Positions 53,947 to 63,100 are shown, counted from the first letter of the stretch. The stretch: DNA of 64,000 nt from Chromatocurvus sp046260765 (GCA_046260765.1 JBHEOO010000004.1:52659-116658); one strand, 5' to 3'. Notes: generated from the letters alone by a model not told the origin. A program made the numbers and translations.

Positions 53947-53952
53947 CAGGGC
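53916..53952 (-). terminator. Intrinsic terminator of the sigma-factor gene
   Basis: Read on the minus strand, GCCCTGC (53952-53946) and ACGCAA (53944-53939) pair with TTGCGT and GCAGGGC around a three-base loop, giving 13 pairs with one bulge. Seven T residues follow (53922-53916). It lies inside the last codons of the convergent epimerase gene. Confidence 0.82.
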
Positions 53953-53955
53953 GGT

Positions 53956-53982
53956 GGCTTGCCTTGGCAAGCCCGCGTTTTT
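53956..53982 (+). terminator. Intrinsic terminator of the epimerase gene
   Basis: GGCTTGC (53956-53962) pairs with GCAAGCC (53967-53973) around CTTG; CGCG and five T residues follow (to 53982). The T-run overlaps the stop codon of the convergent sigma-factor gene. Confidence 0.78.
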
Positions 53983-55279
53983 AACTTGATAACGCTGTGT
54001 AATCCTCGAACGCAGACTGCACATTCTGGTTGCGACTGAGCTTGGTCAACGCGGATCTTTCAAGCTGTCGCACCCACTCGCGGCTGACCGACATCTTGTC
54101 GGCGATCTCCGCCCGGGACAGGGGTGGCCCATCGTGCAATCCCCATCGGGCGATTACCACCTGTCGCTCCGCCGGGTCGAGATCAGTTATCTCATGCAGT
54201 AAACGCTCGTGTAGCGATTCCGACTCTGCCTGGGATTCTGTGCCCTGAAACGGACCGCCCGGTATCGAGTCGAGCAATGTGGCGTCATCATCCTCGTACT
54301 GTGGCGTATCCAGGGATACGCCGAGGTTGCGTAACTGCAGCAGCTGGCGCGTCTTGTCGAGGGACAGCCCGGCAGCTCGCGCCAGTTCTTCATCGCCCGG
54401 TTCGATTCCAGTGCGCGCGACCTCGTTTATCTTGATGCGGTAAAGCTTGCTGACCTGCTCCTGTACGTGCGTCGGGTACCGGATCATGCCGCCCGAGTCG
54501 CCGACGTAACGACGCACCGACTGGGTGATCCAGTTAAAACAGTAGGTGCTGAACCGGAAGCCCTTCTGGTACTCGTACTTCTCTGCCGCACGTATGAGGC
54601 CCAATGTGCCTTCCTGGATCAGGTCGAGATAGCTTACGCCGCGACCCCGGTGGCGACCGGCAATGGAATACACCAGACGCAGGTTGTGCATGGTAAGTGT
54701 GTCGCGGGCGTCAGTGTACTTGTCCAGAAGCCCCTGCATGGTCATGACAGCGGTATCATCCAGCGGCGGTCGTGCCCGCTGACTGATCCTGTGCCAGCTG
54801 ACCTGCCAGTCCTGCAAAGCATTCGCCACACTGCAGGCGACTTTCTGGCCGGCCTGGCGAAGAACCACGCCGGCCAGACCGACCGTGAGGCTTGCCGGGA
54901 GCTTGAGGTCGTCAAGCAGCTTAGCCAGATGGCGCTCTGATCGCTCCTTTACCAGGCCCGCTTCGAACGCAGTCATCGCCCCGTTGCATCGACCGTCTTC
55001 CAGATAGTCGGCCAACTCGCGTCGCAAAATGAAATGATGCTCGCGGTTTTCGAAGCGGGCGATGTCCAGTGGTGTCACTGAGCAGTTTCCCGCCCACTCC
55101 AGCATGTAGTGACGCGCCGCGGGATCGCGTGCAAACAGATCCTGCAACCCTTTGACGGCCGCCCACTTGTTGGTGTCGACCTCACGTTCCTGTGCTGCCG
55201 TGAGCAGGGGGTAGCGCCGGGCTTCGGCGAACAACCGCTCAAGGTCCTTTTCTTCCGTGTCCACTATAAATGTCTCCAC
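53981..55279 (-). CDS. Sigma-70 family factor, RpoD/RpoS-like with unusual N-terminal half
   Basis: The 432-residue protein has sigma regions 2 to 4: MHNLRLVYSIAGRH and YLDLIQEGTLGLIRAAEKYEYQKGFRFSTYCFNWITQ (region 2), PTHVQEQVSKL (region 3), and LDPAERQVVIARWGL plus LSRAEIADKMSVSREWVRQLE (region 4). A region 1.2-like start (DLERLFAEARRYPLLTAAQEREV) is followed by about 150 residues unlike RpoD or RpoS, with an ALQDWQVSWHRISQRARPP segment. The GTG start has AGAGG nearby. It is divergent from a MerR regulator, sharing a spacer rich in TTGTCC repeats. Confidence 0.9.
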   Translation of the reverse strand: METFIVDTEEKDLERLFAEARRYPLLTAAQEREVDTNKWAAVKGLQDLFARDPAARHYMLEWAGNCSVTPLDIARFENREHHFILRRELADYLEDGRCNGAMTAFEAGLVKERSERHLAKLLDDLKLPASLTVGLAGVVLRQAGQKVACSVANALQDWQVSWHRISQRARPPLDDTAVMTMQGLLDKYTDARDTLTMHNLRLVYSIAGRHRGRGVSYLDLIQEGTLGLIRAAEKYEYQKGFRFSTYCFNWITQSVRRYVGDSGGMIRYPTHVQEQVSKLYRIKINEVARTGIEPGDEELARAAGLSLDKTRQLLQLRNLGVSLDTPQYEDDDATLLDSIPGGPFQGTESQAESESLHERLLHEITDLDPAERQVVIARWGLHDGPPLSRAEIADKMSVSREWVRQLERSALTKLSRNQNVQSAFEDYTALSS

Positions 55280-55304
55280 CGAACACCTCTCTTCCTCGGC
55301 TCAT

Positions 55305-55438
55305 TTGTCCAGATATACGTATGTTCTTATGGTGTTGGACAGGTTTTTACTAAATTTGTCCAAGTCAAAGCAGGACAAAACATCAACATTCGACTAATAT
55401 TCCTCCATCTAGTTCATATTTTGTCGCGTAACTTGTCC
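55305..55438. promoter_or_regulatory. Cluster of TTGTCC half-sites between sigma and merR genes
   Basis: TTGTCC occurs at 55305, 55356 and 55433, and the reverse GGACA at 55337 and 55373, all within 134 bases of the divergent spacer. TTGTCC (55356-55361) and GGACAA (55373-55378) form an exact inverted repeat 11 bases apart. TTGGACA (55335-55341) and TGTCCAA (55357-55363) form a second one. These look like operator sites of the adjacent MerR-type regulator. Confidence 0.65.
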
Positions 55439-55462
55439 AATTACTTCAGGGAGTATCTCCAC

Positions 55463-56479
55463 ATGCAGCAAGCTCAGTTAGAAACACGACCCCTCTACGG
55501 TATTGGTACGGTAGCCAGGCTCACTGGGCTCAAACCCGACACACTTCGTGTCTGGGAGCGACGCTACGGGCTGGGTGCCAGCCATAAATCTGATACGGGG
55601 CGACGTCAATACACCCAGTCAGACCTCGAGCACCTGCAGCTCATCGCGGCCCTCGTGGCAGCCGGGTCGCGTATCGGCGAAATCGCAACCACTGAGCGCA
55701 AAACCCTGGAAATGCTCGTTCGCAACCGGGGCAGGTCAGGGCGCGATGTGCTGCCGGAGCGCAAGCCCCGGGCGGTATTCGTGGGCAAGCAGCTGTGCGA
55801 CTGGCTGGATGGCCACCAGGGATGCATTGCTGGCGTCGATGCCCGTCTGGCACGGGTCGCGCTGTCAGAGTTTATTCCGTCCGACCAGTCGCTGCTAGAA
55901 GACGTCGACACGCTGGTGGTGGAATGTCCCAACCTCGCGAGTGGCAACGTCAGCAAGCTCCAGGCCGTTGCCGATCATTTCAAGGCGAGCAAAGTTATCG
56001 TGTCCTATCAGTTCGGTAACGACCGCTGGCTCGACGAACTTGAATCCAGGGGTTATGCAACGACAGCGTTCCCACCTGACCCGGCATATCTGGCGTTCGA
56101 AATCACGCGAGGCATCGCGGAGAGAAACGCCAGCGTGGGCGAGGGTAATCTGGGTGAGCTGATGGGTGCACGACCGCGACAGTTTTCGGAGAATGAACTG
56201 TCGGCGGCACGTCAGTTGAAAAGTGCACTCGATTGCGAGTGTCCACGACATATTTCCGATCTGATCTCCGCGCTGGCCAATTTCGAAGCCTACTCCTCTT
56301 CCTGCTCGGTTGAGAACTGGCACGATGCTGCAGTGCACTCCTGCATCTATGCCTACACGGGCCAGGCTCGGCATCTGATGGAGAAAGCGCTCCAGGCGGT
56401 GCTGGAAGAGCGCGGTGAAGAGTTCGAGGCACTGATGCGCAAAACGAAGCGCAGCGAGGGCGTTGGCAATGCAGCATGA
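55463..56479 (+). CDS. MerR-family regulator with degenerate sensor domain
   Basis: The 338-residue protein has a MerR winged-helix domain (YGIGTVARLTGLKPDTLRVWERRYG, about 10-34). A Rossmann-like middle domain follows (RAVFVGKQLCDWL to about 230; TLVVECPNLASGNV, SKVIVSYQFG), then a C-terminal helical domain (about 255-325) with CECPRHI, SSCSVENWHDAAVHSC and QARHLMEKAL. Layout recalls LitR/CarH-type B12 light sensors, but the DxHxxG cobalamin motif is not seen. The ATG at 55463 follows AGGGAG by nine bases. A light, redox or metal input is possible. Confidence 0.82.
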   Translation: MQQAQLETRPLYGIGTVARLTGLKPDTLRVWERRYGLGASHKSDTGRRQYTQSDLEHLQLIAALVAAGSRIGEIATTERKTLEMLVRNRGRSGRDVLPERKPRAVFVGKQLCDWLDGHQGCIAGVDARLARVALSEFIPSDQSLLEDVDTLVVECPNLASGNVSKLQAVADHFKASKVIVSYQFGNDRWLDELESRGYATTAFPPDPAYLAFEITRGIAERNASVGEGNLGELMGARPRQFSENELSAARQLKSALDCECPRHISDLISALANFEAYSSSCSVENWHDAAVHSCIYAYTGQARHLMEKALQAVLEERGEEFEALMRKTKRSEGVGNAA

Positions 56480-56627
56480 TGTAAACCGAAGTGATACGCT
56501 TCCCTGTCGCGGCTGCACGCAGGATTGCCCGAATATCCATACCTGTGATCATAGACCCTGGCGCTGCGCACCGGGCGCCTTTGCCGAGGCAGAAGAGGCG
56601 GGTGACGACGGCCCAGCTTCCGGCTGA
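56469..56627 (+). CDS. 52-residue Cys-rich small protein downstream of merR
   Basis: A short frame overlapping the merR end by 11 bases, with GAGGG eight bases before its ATG. The core reads CRGCTQDCPNIHTCDH then RPWRC, that is C13-x2-C16-x3-C20-x5-C26-x6-C33, followed by an acidic tail. Similar tiny CxxC-type proteins with a KPWR/RPWR ending accompany photolyase regulators in other proteobacteria, to my recollection. A metal- or redox-binding accessory role for MerR is possible but unproven. Confidence 0.72.
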   Translation: MQHDVNRSDTLPCRGCTQDCPNIHTCDHRPWRCAPGAFAEAEEAGDDGPASG

Positions 56628-56661
56628 TCGGCTGATTGGCACGCGACATCACGACGGCTGT

Positions 56662-57294
56662 TCACGACGGGTCTTCATGACCGGATCGCGTCGCAAGGGC
56701 GCTCGGAAGAAGGCTTTGCATCACCGGGGTGTTACGCACCGCAAGCCCCCACAGTAGTATGGGGGCCAGGGGCGGTACAATAAGCGTGTTGAACTGGTAC
56801 ACCAGCGCAATGACATCGGCGGGGGGCGCCTGCGGAAGGTCCAGAAGGCGTTCACCGAAGGTCAGCATGAAGTTTTTCAATGTTGTGCTGATCAGGCCGA
56901 GTATCATAAGCAGCCAGAGCACCAGCAGGGCGCGCGCAAACCGCTCCCAGCTGGCAGACATTGGCGTGGCGAAATGCAGGGCGGCATAGAAGGGTATTGA
57001 ATAGCTCAGCACGCGCGTGTCCACCGGCAGTCCAAGCTGGTATCCCGCCTCTTCTGCCGGCAGAAGCCGGCCGTCAACCTCACCTAGTGTAGCCATGACC
57101 ATCATCTGCGTATCCTGCAGCGTCACTGATGCGATCAGCTCCGGAAACCAGCTGCCCAGAACGATGGACGACAGCCAGACAGCGGGGGCTGCCAGCAGCG
57201 ACCCAAGAGCGTACCAGGCGACGAACGTCACTGGCATCAACAGCAGCACGAGTCCGAAGAACCGGGCGGGCGTGTTTGCCGGATCCGGCCTCAT
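56662..57294 (-). CDS. Exosortase H-associated membrane protein
   Basis: The 210-residue protein has an N-terminal span (FFGLVLLLMPVTFVAWYALGSLL), a periplasmic loop (about 40-90) and further spans (LLVLWLLMILGLISTTL, LAPILLWGLAVRN). Its start overlaps the exosortase stop in ATGA. Size, topology and position fit the membrane protein that regularly accompanies exosortase H. The start at 57294 is preferred to an in-frame ATG 44 codons upstream, which lies inside xrtH. Confidence 0.78.
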   Translation of the reverse strand: MRPDPANTPARFFGLVLLLMPVTFVAWYALGSLLAAPAVWLSSIVLGSWFPELIASVTLQDTQMMVMATLGEVDGRLLPAEEAGYQLGLPVDTRVLSYSIPFYAALHFATPMSASWERFARALLVLWLLMILGLISTTLKNFMLTFGERLLDLPQAPPADVIALVYQFNTLIVPPLAPILLWGLAVRNTPVMQSLLPSALATRSGHEDPS

Positions 57295-57794
57295 GCGATG
57301 ACCGCTTGCCCTACGCTGGGGCGCGCGAGATAGCGCAGGTAAAGCAGGAAAACGACCAGCACATCGAGCATGATGAGAACTGGCCACAGGTACAGGTGGC
57401 TCCAGCTGAACACGTCCATGCGCCACTGACCGAGATAAAACAGACTGATAATGCGCAGAATGTTCATGGCCTGGATTGCCAGAAAGCCTGCGAGGATGGC
57501 AGCCACTTTCTGCAGGGGCCGCGCTGGAAATGCGACCACTGCCGCGATCAGCACGATGGCCGCCTCCACACCATTGCAGCCTGCTTCTATCGAAACGGCG
57601 AACTGGTTTTCCGTGTGACGAATAATACGCCCCGTCGCCGTCACCGCGTCGTCAAAAGGCATGATCAGCGCTGCGCTGATATCGGCGAGAACGCCGGTGA
57701 AGGGTTGCACGACATGCATCTGCACCGATTGCTGCATCTCGATGCCGAACAGAACAAACAGAACGGTGGCAAAGATGATCAGGAACTTGCTCAT
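57291..57794 (-). CDS. xrtH: Exosortase H
   Basis: The 167-residue polytopic protein has the exosortase/archaeosortase triad: C73 in EAGCNGVEA, R114 in NILRII and H133 in WSHLYLWP. The short length fits exosortase H, the type dedicated to IPTL-CTERM sorting tags. It would cleave and anchor secreted proteins carrying that C-terminal signal. No protein with such a tag is seen in this window, so the substrates are elsewhere. Confidence 0.85.
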   Translation of the reverse strand: MSKFLIIFATVLFVLFGIEMQQSVQMHVVQPFTGVLADISAALIMPFDDAVTATGRIIRHTENQFAVSIEAGCNGVEAAIVLIAAVVAFPARPLQKVAAILAGFLAIQAMNILRIISLFYLGQWRMDVFSWSHLYLWPVLIMLDVLVVFLLYLRYLARPSVGQAVIA

Positions 57795-57930
57795 TCAGTC
57801 AGGTCCTCAGTGCAGCCTTGAAAGCCAAGTCAGGTATGATACCCCGGCAGCGTGGTTGTGGCGTAGCTCTTGACGCAATCATCGTGACGGTCGCTGCGAC
57901 CGCCGTCAACCTGAGCTGGGGGCCAATATC

Positions 57931-57975
57931 CTCTCATTCAGGTTCCTCCCATTCAGGCTCCTCCCATTCAGCCTT
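57931..57975. repeat. Three tandem 15-bp repeats
   Basis: CTCTCATTCAGGTTC, CTCCCATTCAGGCTC and CTCCCATTCAGCCTT lie head to tail just upstream of the 2OG-Fe(II) oxygenase gene. The shared core is CATTCAG with a 15-base period. No other feature is seen in this 215-base spacer. Confidence 0.8.
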
Positions 57976-58009
57976 GCGCTGGTGATGTGTGCTGGTGCTA
58001 AATTAGCAG

Positions 58010-58732
58010 ATGAAAACAGACTTTCAGATACCAGCAGGCGAAGTCCTCGCAGACCACACACAGCAGTACCGGGCAGAGGCCCGCACCCGAATTTATCAGG
58101 TGTGGAGTCCCGATGATGCCGAGCAAATTGCTGCTGCAATGACCGCTACTGTTTCCTACGCCAACACATTTCATATCGATGGGCGTACACAATTGGCAAC
58201 GCCGGACGATTTACAGAGAATGGACGCCGAAGCGCGACAGCAGCTGGGTGAGAAAATCAACGCGGGGGCAGCCAGCGGCGTCGGCTTTCTGTATGAACGC
58301 TACTATCTTCCCGAGCAACCCAATGCGTCTGTACCTGGACCACTGTACGGCGTTGCCGAGGCACTGAACAGTGAACCGGTACTGGCGATGGTCAGAGACG
58401 TGTCAGGGATACACGACATCAGCTGCGCGTCCATGCAGGTGACCCGCTATCGCCCCGGGCATTTTCTGACGCGGCATAACGATGTTGTGCCAGCTGAGCG
58501 CCGACGCGTTGCCTACGTGCTTGGCTTTACGCCCAGATGGCATCCGGACTGGGGCGGTCTGCTGCAGTTCTACCGGCAGGATGGGGTGCCACAGGATGCC
58601 TGGGCGCCGGGCTTCAATGACCTGATGCTGTTTGATGTGCACAGGGTGCACGCCGTGACCTATGTGACACCGTTTGCTGCGGCGCCAAGGCAGGCTATCA
58701 GCGGCTGGTTCAGCGCTGGCGACGCCCTCTGA
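58010..58732 (+). CDS. 2OG-Fe(II) oxygenase, prolyl-4-hydroxylase type
   Basis: The 240-residue protein has a double-stranded beta-helix with Fe ligands H156 and D158 (RHND) and H214 (VHAVTYVTPF). R227 likely holds 2-oxoglutarate (RQAISGWF). RYRPGHFLTRHNDVVP and GGLLQFY match prolyl hydroxylase-like bacterial proteins. The target residue or metabolite is not evident. It starts after a short tandem repeat region and is probably a single gene. Confidence 0.87.
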   Translation: MKTDFQIPAGEVLADHTQQYRAEARTRIYQVWSPDDAEQIAAAMTATVSYANTFHIDGRTQLATPDDLQRMDAEARQQLGEKINAGAASGVGFLYERYYLPEQPNASVPGPLYGVAEALNSEPVLAMVRDVSGIHDISCASMQVTRYRPGHFLTRHNDVVPAERRRVAYVLGFTPRWHPDWGGLLQFYRQDGVPQDAWAPGFNDLMLFDVHRVHAVTYVTPFAAAPRQAISGWFSAGDAL

Positions 58733-58752
58733 TCACTGGCGCCCCGCGGCCG

Positions 58753-60105
58753 TCAGGGCAGCAGATTCTGCAGGAAGATAGCGCCGATGATGAGCGGGCA
58801 TACAAAGCGCACGTGCCATGGCCAAATACGCCAGAATAGTGTGTGCTCGACCTGCGGCGCTCCTTTTCTGAGCTCCTGCAGCAGCCCATGGCGATGCCAG
58901 ACCCAACCCACGTAAAGACAGAACACAAGGCCCAGTAGCGGCTGGCTATAGCGTGTGGTCGCAGCGATGACAAGGCCGAACAGTTCATCGAAATTGAGAA
59001 GAATCGTGCCGCTGATTGTCGCAATAATAATGGATATCAGCACTACGGCGCGATGTCTGCTGAGACCATGTTCTTCGATCGTATAGGCAACCGGGGGCTC
59101 CAGCATTGAAATCGACGAAGTCAGCGCAGCGATGGCCATAAGAAAGAAGAACAGCAGCGACACAAAGGCGCCAGCAACACCCATGGTGGCGAACAGCTCT
59201 GGTAACACGGTAAATATCAGCGTGTCCTCTGAGATCAGCTGCCCTGCGGGTGTAAAAATCTCCACACCACTGTTCAAAGCGACGTACATGGCGGGCAGCA
59301 CCAGAAATCCCGCCAGCACTGCAATACCGATATCAACACCGGTGACCAGTCCACCGACCACCGGAAGACTTTCGTGGTCGCTGAGGTAGGAGCCGTAAAT
59401 AAGCATGGTTCCGACACCCAGAGAGAGCGAGAAAAACGCAGCCCCCATGGCCTTGATAACCAGGCTTGGCGCCAGCGCGGCAGAGAAATCGGGGAGCAGG
59501 TAGACGCGCAAGCCATCCATCGCGCCATCCAGCGTGAGCACGTAGAGCACCAGACCCAGCATTGTCACCAGGAGTGCCGGCATCAGCCGGCTGGACCAGC
59601 GCTCTATGCCGTCATGCACGCCGGCCGAGATAATGCCCGCGGTTGCCGTCAGAAAGACGAGCATAAACAGTGCGTTTCTCTCCAGGGAGAATCCGATCAG
59701 CCAGGCCTCGAGCGCATCAAACCCGGCGAGTGCGGCCAACGAACCCAGGCAATGCGCCATCATCCAGCCGGCCACAATGGCGTAGAAACTGAGGATAAAG
59801 CTTGCGACGACAAGCCCCACAATGCCGGCACCAGCGCCGACGCGTTTCGACAGCGGCTTGCTTGCGATGGTCTGCAGGGCGCGCACGGCATTGGCGTGTG
59901 CGTGCCGCCCGATAATCAGCTCAGCCATCAGTACCGGGTAAGCGAGGACAAATGCCAGAAACAGGTAGACAATGAGAAATGCCGCACCGCCATTGCTTGC
60001 TGCCTGCGTCGGAAATCCCCAGATGTTGCCAAGGCCCACTGCGCTGCCCGCCGCGGCCATGATAAAACCGAACCGTGAACTGAACTCGCCGCGGTCTGAC
60101 GCCAT
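58753..60105 (-). CDS. Sodium-dependent transporter, NSS/SNF family
   Basis: The 450-residue membrane protein starts FSSRFGFIMAAAGSAVGLGNIWGFP, the conserved first span of neurotransmitter:sodium symporters that helps bind Na+. FFSLSLGVGTMLIYGSYLS (span 6) follows. About 11-12 spans are visible. Bacterial members import amino acids or related amines. The start at 60105 was chosen because it precedes the first span directly. It is a single gene, next to an AsmA-like gene on the same strand. Confidence 0.93.
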   Translation of the reverse strand: MASDRGEFSSRFGFIMAAAGSAVGLGNIWGFPTQAASNGGAAFLIVYLFLAFVLAYPVLMAELIIGRHAHANAVRALQTIASKPLSKRVGAGAGIVGLVVASFILSFYAIVAGWMMAHCLGSLAALAGFDALEAWLIGFSLERNALFMLVFLTATAGIISAGVHDGIERWSSRLMPALLVTMLGLVLYVLTLDGAMDGLRVYLLPDFSAALAPSLVIKAMGAAFFSLSLGVGTMLIYGSYLSDHESLPVVGGLVTGVDIGIAVLAGFLVLPAMYVALNSGVEIFTPAGQLISEDTLIFTVLPELFATMGVAGAFVSLLFFFLMAIAALTSSISMLEPPVAYTIEEHGLSRHRAVVLISIIIATISGTILLNFDELFGLVIAATTRYSQPLLGLVFCLYVGWVWHRHGLLQELRKGAPQVEHTLFWRIWPWHVRFVCPLIIGAIFLQNLLP

Positions 60106-60196
60106 AGTAGAAACGCTCCGGTTGCCCCGAAAAATCGGCGAGTGTAGCACGCAGACTTAGCCTGGGCAGATAGACGCGCAGCGGTCTGTCGATCAA

Positions 60197-63100
60197 TCAG
60201 CCGTCAACGGTACAGGCCTGCACCTTACCCTCGGCATCCGGGCCGAGTCCAAAAAGCCGCAGCAGAAGATCCGGCACAAAGAACAGAATCTTGGCCGTGG
60301 TATCCATGGTTGCCGCTATGGGTGAGATGCTTACCCGGGGATTGTCGAGTGGTCCGCGCACGGTAATGGAGGAGGGCATCTGTACGCTGCGTTTACGGGC
60401 CCGTGGCTGCACGCGGATATCGAGTTGCCGGCCTGCAAGATCGATGGCCGCATCTCCGGACGCAATCATGTTGCGCGTCAGGATATACAGACGATCGCTG
60501 GTCGCCCGGCCGTCGCGCAGATTGAAGTTCACTGCGGCGCACTGAAAATCTGTGGCGGCGCTCAGCAGGCCACCGCTAAACAGCCAGCCCAGCAGATCTG
60601 TGGCGAGCAGATCGTAGGCCGCTCCCTCAATGTGTCCATCCGCCACCGCTGCCGACAGTCTGCCTGACAGGGAGCGGAGCATGGCATCGACACTGTCTCC
60701 CTGCACGGTCAGACCCGCCAGCAAGGATAGTGTCCCCTCTATGTCGCCACCGTAGCCGAGATCCGCGGCGACTGCGGTGATAGGCATCGCCTCGGCCGAA
60801 CCGGCGAGGCTGATCCCCATCGCTTCGCTGGCGAGATCGGCAACCCCTCGAAAGACCACGCTGCCTCCCGCGTAGGCGATATCAAACTGTTCGAGAATAT
60901 AGCGCCTGTCGGCGCCGGAGAGCGTGAAAGTAAATCCGTCCATGGCGGTGTTGTCACCGACGATTTCACCGATGTTTGCCTGAACACGCAGCGGGTAAGT
61001 GGGCAGGGAGTCTCGCCAGGTGAGTGATTCTGCCGTCTGTTCAGAACCACCCTCGCCGGATTCTACGTCGCGTAACCCTTCGGCCTGCGGTATGCCGATA
61101 AGATCGGGCAGATATAACCTTGGAACGTTAAGGTCCACATCCAGCCGGGTAATGTCTTCCTTGTCGCGAGTGGCGTTGAGCACAACCGAGATATCACTGT
61201 CGCCCATCAGGCTGTGCACCACCACCACGACCCGCTGGGGCTGGTAATCCAGCACAACGGTGCCACTCCCCGGGGCCAGTGGATGTCCCAGGAGCGTTGC
61301 AATCAACTCGCGATCGTCCAGCCGGTAAGCCATTTCTACCTGCGCACGCGGTATACCATCAGTCACACTTGCCGTGCCCTGGAGCGTCGCGCCGGCGGCT
61401 TCATCCGCCTGAAGTGAGAGGTCTATCTTTTCTATGGCAAGCGCGCTCACATCGCCGTTGAGGTGTGCGATACCCGATAGCCTGCCCGGCAGGGAGGCCA
61501 TGGCAGCACTGGTGTCCTGCGGTTGTAGCGCCGCCGCGAGTTCAGTCAGTGGTATGTCCTGTAGCGCAATATCCAGTGCGAGATCTTTCCCGTTCAATGC
61601 ATCATCGATACGCCCGCGAGCGTGCACACTGCCGGTAAGGGCATTCGCGCTGCTGATCACGTTGTCGAGAGATAGAACGGCGCCGCTATAGGATGCCTTC
61701 GCATCAAACGTCAGCGAGTCGACGAATTTGATCTGCTCTGGCAGCTCCATCCCGTCAAGTGATGCGAGAGAGGGCAGGCTGAGTGCGATCTGCGCATCAG
61801 CACCGACTATCTGGAGCGTATCCAGCGGTCGCAGCGTGGCGGCAAGGTTACGCGCATTGATGATCATGTCCACGCCCGTTGCGTTGATGCTGGCCTTTTC
61901 GAGTGTCAGCTCCCTTGATGACCCGCGAAGGACACCCGACACCTGAGCAGTGTTCAGCGCCGGCAGCGCCTGCATTTGCGGCGCAAAAGCACGCAGTAGT
62001 CCGGGGACATCTTCGGTGCTGCCTGAGAATAAAAGATCGATGCCGCTGATGTCAGGCGTAGCCGCATCGGTAAATCTGAGCGATTCGACGCTGCCGGAAA
62101 CACTGCCCTTGAAGAGCGCAGAGTCACCCAGATTGAGCGCGAGTTCGCTCAGCTGGAACGCGGTATCTGTCTGGGATACGCGCAGGGTCAGTGACCAGGC
62201 ACCGGGATCGAGCGGCTGTGCGCCAAGCCAGGGCTCGACAGCGGTCAGTCCCGGCGCCGACATCGAAACGACGAGTGCCTGACCGGGAAGCAGCGCCTGT
62301 TGCTGCAGCGTAAAGGTGCCGGCGTGAGGCGTCACAGACAGCTCCAGACCCCTTTGATTGCGGGTTTGGATAGCAAACTCGTCAAGCACCGGATCGGTCA
62401 GCGGGCCGACGAGACTCAGTTCTGCGGTTGCCGCGCCAATATTCCCGATATCGATATCAACCAGATCAAGCAGCTGGTCTACCGAAGCCATGCGGCCACG
62501 GGCCCGAACGTCGAGCTGCGCAGGCGATTCCAGGGTTTTGCGCACGGAACCGCTGGCCGTGAAGTAATAGATTTCACCATTGTCGAGCGCCAGCTGGCGC
62601 ACGTCCAGATCGTACTGATCCAGGTCACCGGCAAGCGTGCCGTCCAGCATCAGCGTACCTTCAAATGGGTAGGCGCCATCTTCAATGGCGTTGAGGAAGT
62701 CCTGAACCCGTTCGTACTCCGCGTGCAGATCGAATCGGTACGTGATGGCCTCGTCTGTTGCCGTGAGCTCACCGTCCAGCTCAATGCGGCTGCTGCCTTG
62801 CTGCGGTTTCATTGCGCCATGAATGGCCAGGCTGCTGCTGTTCGCGCTTAGAGCGCGCCGCTCGGCGCTCAGTGCGATGATGAGCGGCGTACCGGTGTAG
62901 TCCGCGCCAGCGCTCGCTACGAAATGACTGCTGTCCTGCCAGCCTCCGTACAGATTGCTGAAGGGAAAAATATTGACGGATTGATCTTTGGAAACCACAT
63001 GCAGTGTGCCGACACTCAGCTTGCGTGGGAACATGGCGGTGTATTGCAGCCACTCGGCGGGATTCGGATCCTCTGATGTGTCGGTGGCGTCCACGTAAAC

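Noticed and set aside
57906..58139. A 77-codon minus-strand frame with LNGRSLNGRNLNER-like repeats
   Set aside because: The repeats come from the 15-bp tandem DNA repeat, and the rest is antisense to the 2OG-Fe(II) oxygenase gene.
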